A stretch of 12,707 nucleotides of DNA, taken from JBLNBQ01 sp050260095 (GTDB taxonomy: Bacteria > Bacillota > UBA5301 > DYFA01). The stretch is taken from the NCBI GenBank assembly GCA_050260095.1, contig JBLNBQ010000023.1:1-12707 (forward strand), written 5' to 3'. This document shows positions 12,118 through 12,707 of the stretch, piece after piece. Every line of letters begins with the position of its first letter. The first letter of the stretch is position 1. Below the pieces are notes generated by a model. That model saw only the letters and a list, made by a program, of their open reading frames with translations. It was not told the origin of the DNA and did not search any database. The translations under genes and the position numbers were made by a program.

Positions 12118-12687
12118 GTGGCCGAGGTGAGCGTGAGTAGGCTGACACCGGAGCTTCTCGATGACTTCCTGAGGTTCTTCGACGCAGAGGCTTTCACCGA
12201 CAATCCGGAGTGGGCTGGGTGCTACTGCTACTTCTACCTCTACCCCGGCACCTGGGAAGAGTGGTCCGCCCGGCGCGGCGAGGAGAACCGCGCGGCGGTG
12301 AGCGAGTTGATTCGGGCAGGGAGGATGCACGGGTACCTCGCCTACGAGGACGGACGGGTGGTTGGCTGGTGCCACGCCGCCAGGCGCAGCGAGTGTCCGA
12401 ACGTGGAACGGCTGGTGCCGCCGGCGGAGGATCCTGAGCGGATCGGTGCCGTTGTCTGCTTCGTGGTGCGGCCGGAGAACCGGCGGAAGGGTATCGCCCG
12501 GCGGCTCCTGGAGGCGGCCTGCGCTGGCTTCCGGGCCGACGGGCTCGCGGTGGCCGAGGCCTATCCGGCCAAGGACGCGGCGACCGAAGCGGAGCACTAC
12601 CACGGACCGCTCGACCTCTACCTGGCCGCCGGGTTCACCGTCACGGGGGAGACGGAACGGTTCCACCTCGTGCGGAGGAAGCTCTAA
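12118..12687 (+). CDS. GNAT family N-acetyltransferase
   Basis: Predicted cytosolic acetyl-CoA-dependent acyltransferase (189 residues) of unknown substrate. The acetyl-CoA binding part is AVVCFVVRPENRRKGIARRLLEAA (about 120-143) with the R-R-K-G-I-A pyrophosphate loop, followed by AEAYPAKDA and DLYLAAGFTVTGETERFHLVRRKL, the usual GNAT end. The N-terminal half contains FTDNPEWAGCYCYFYLY and GRVVGWCHAA; the Cys-rich CYCYFY stretch occurs in a subgroup of uncharacterised GNATs. GTG 12118 is chosen because GAGGGAG lies seven bases upstream; an in-frame GTG at 12094 gives 8 more residues with a weaker site. It may be co-transcribed with the importer, as no terminator is seen in the 46-base gap, but a functional link is not shown. 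Confidence 0.88.
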   Translation: MAEVSVSRLTPELLDDFLRFFDAEAFTDNPEWAGCYCYFYLYPGTWEEWSARRGEENRAAVSELIRAGRMHGYLAYEDGRVVGWCHAARRSECPNVERLVPPAEDPERIGAVVCFVVRPENRRKGIARRLLEAACAGFRADGLAVAEAYPAKDAATEAEHYHGPLDLYLAAGFTVTGETERFHLVRRKL

Positions 12688-12707
12688 CAGACGTGCGGAG
12701 AGAGGGG

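Noticed and set aside
11040..12203. Minus-strand open frame of 387 codons
   Set aside because: Antisense to the importer permease; Asp/Gln/Gly-rich composition is the complement of hydrophobic codons.
1..12707. CRISPR array, tRNA, rRNA, transposase or insertion sequence ends
   Set aside because: No regularly spaced repeats, no cloverleaf or rRNA-like stretches and no transposase motifs were seen on reading the window; the only tandem repeat is the 12-base array at 7777-7836.

Overview
The window is GC-rich DNA, roughly two thirds G+C by eye, densely coding and full of long shadow reading frames. Several traits point to a high-GC Bacillota (Firmicutes) lineage: a Bacillus-type class II fructose-bisphosphate aldolase, strong AGGAGG-like ribosome binding sites, GTG and TTG starts, a VanW/G5 wall lipoprotein and a half-size EamA transporter. 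A membrane-anchored multiheme cytochrome suggests anaerobic or flexible respiration. The assignment is an inference; there is no rRNA or tRNA in the window.

Layout. 1-374 (-): N-terminal part of fructose-bisphosphate aldolase, cut by the window edge. 526-687 (+): possible small membrane peptide. 740-1288 (-): NapC/NirT-like cytochrome with six C..CH motifs, the first with a CX3CH spacer. 1459-2190 (-): exported DUF3108-like protein. 2246-3547 (+): carboxypeptidase G2-like M20 peptidase. 3586-4568 (-): ArsP/DUF318 permease with a single-base frameshift. 4710-7290 (+): an operon of arsR, a MacB/FtsX-type ABC permease, a LolD-type ATPase and a DUF4920-like periplasmic protein. 7337-7777 (+): EamA half transporter behind a strong hairpin. 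7835-8754 (-): VanW/G5 lipoprotein with a second single-base frameshift. 8947-12071 (+): Lrp/AsnC regulator followed by a complete NitT/SsuA-type ABC importer (binding protein, ATPase, permease). 12118-12687 (+): GNAT acetyltransferase.

The most interesting part is the divergent arsR region. The space between the ArsP-like permease and arsR holds three inverted repeats with the same ATCAA-N6-TTGAT design, one of them lying between the -35 and -10 of the permease promoter. ArsR therefore probably controls the permease on one side and the ABC exporter plus the Cys-containing periplasmic protein on the other. ArsR with an ArsP-type permease is familiar. Joining them to a MacB-like exporter with a GCPYEA ectodomain motif and a VCQASGCW periplasmic protein suggests a two-armed metal or metalloid defence module that I do not recognise as described.

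Two -1 frameshifts within 5 kb, both restored to clear family sequence by adding one base, suggest either assembly errors or recent gene decay. Two related GC-rich intergenic elements, at about 1388-1441 and 8791-8847, look like copies of an interspersed repeat.
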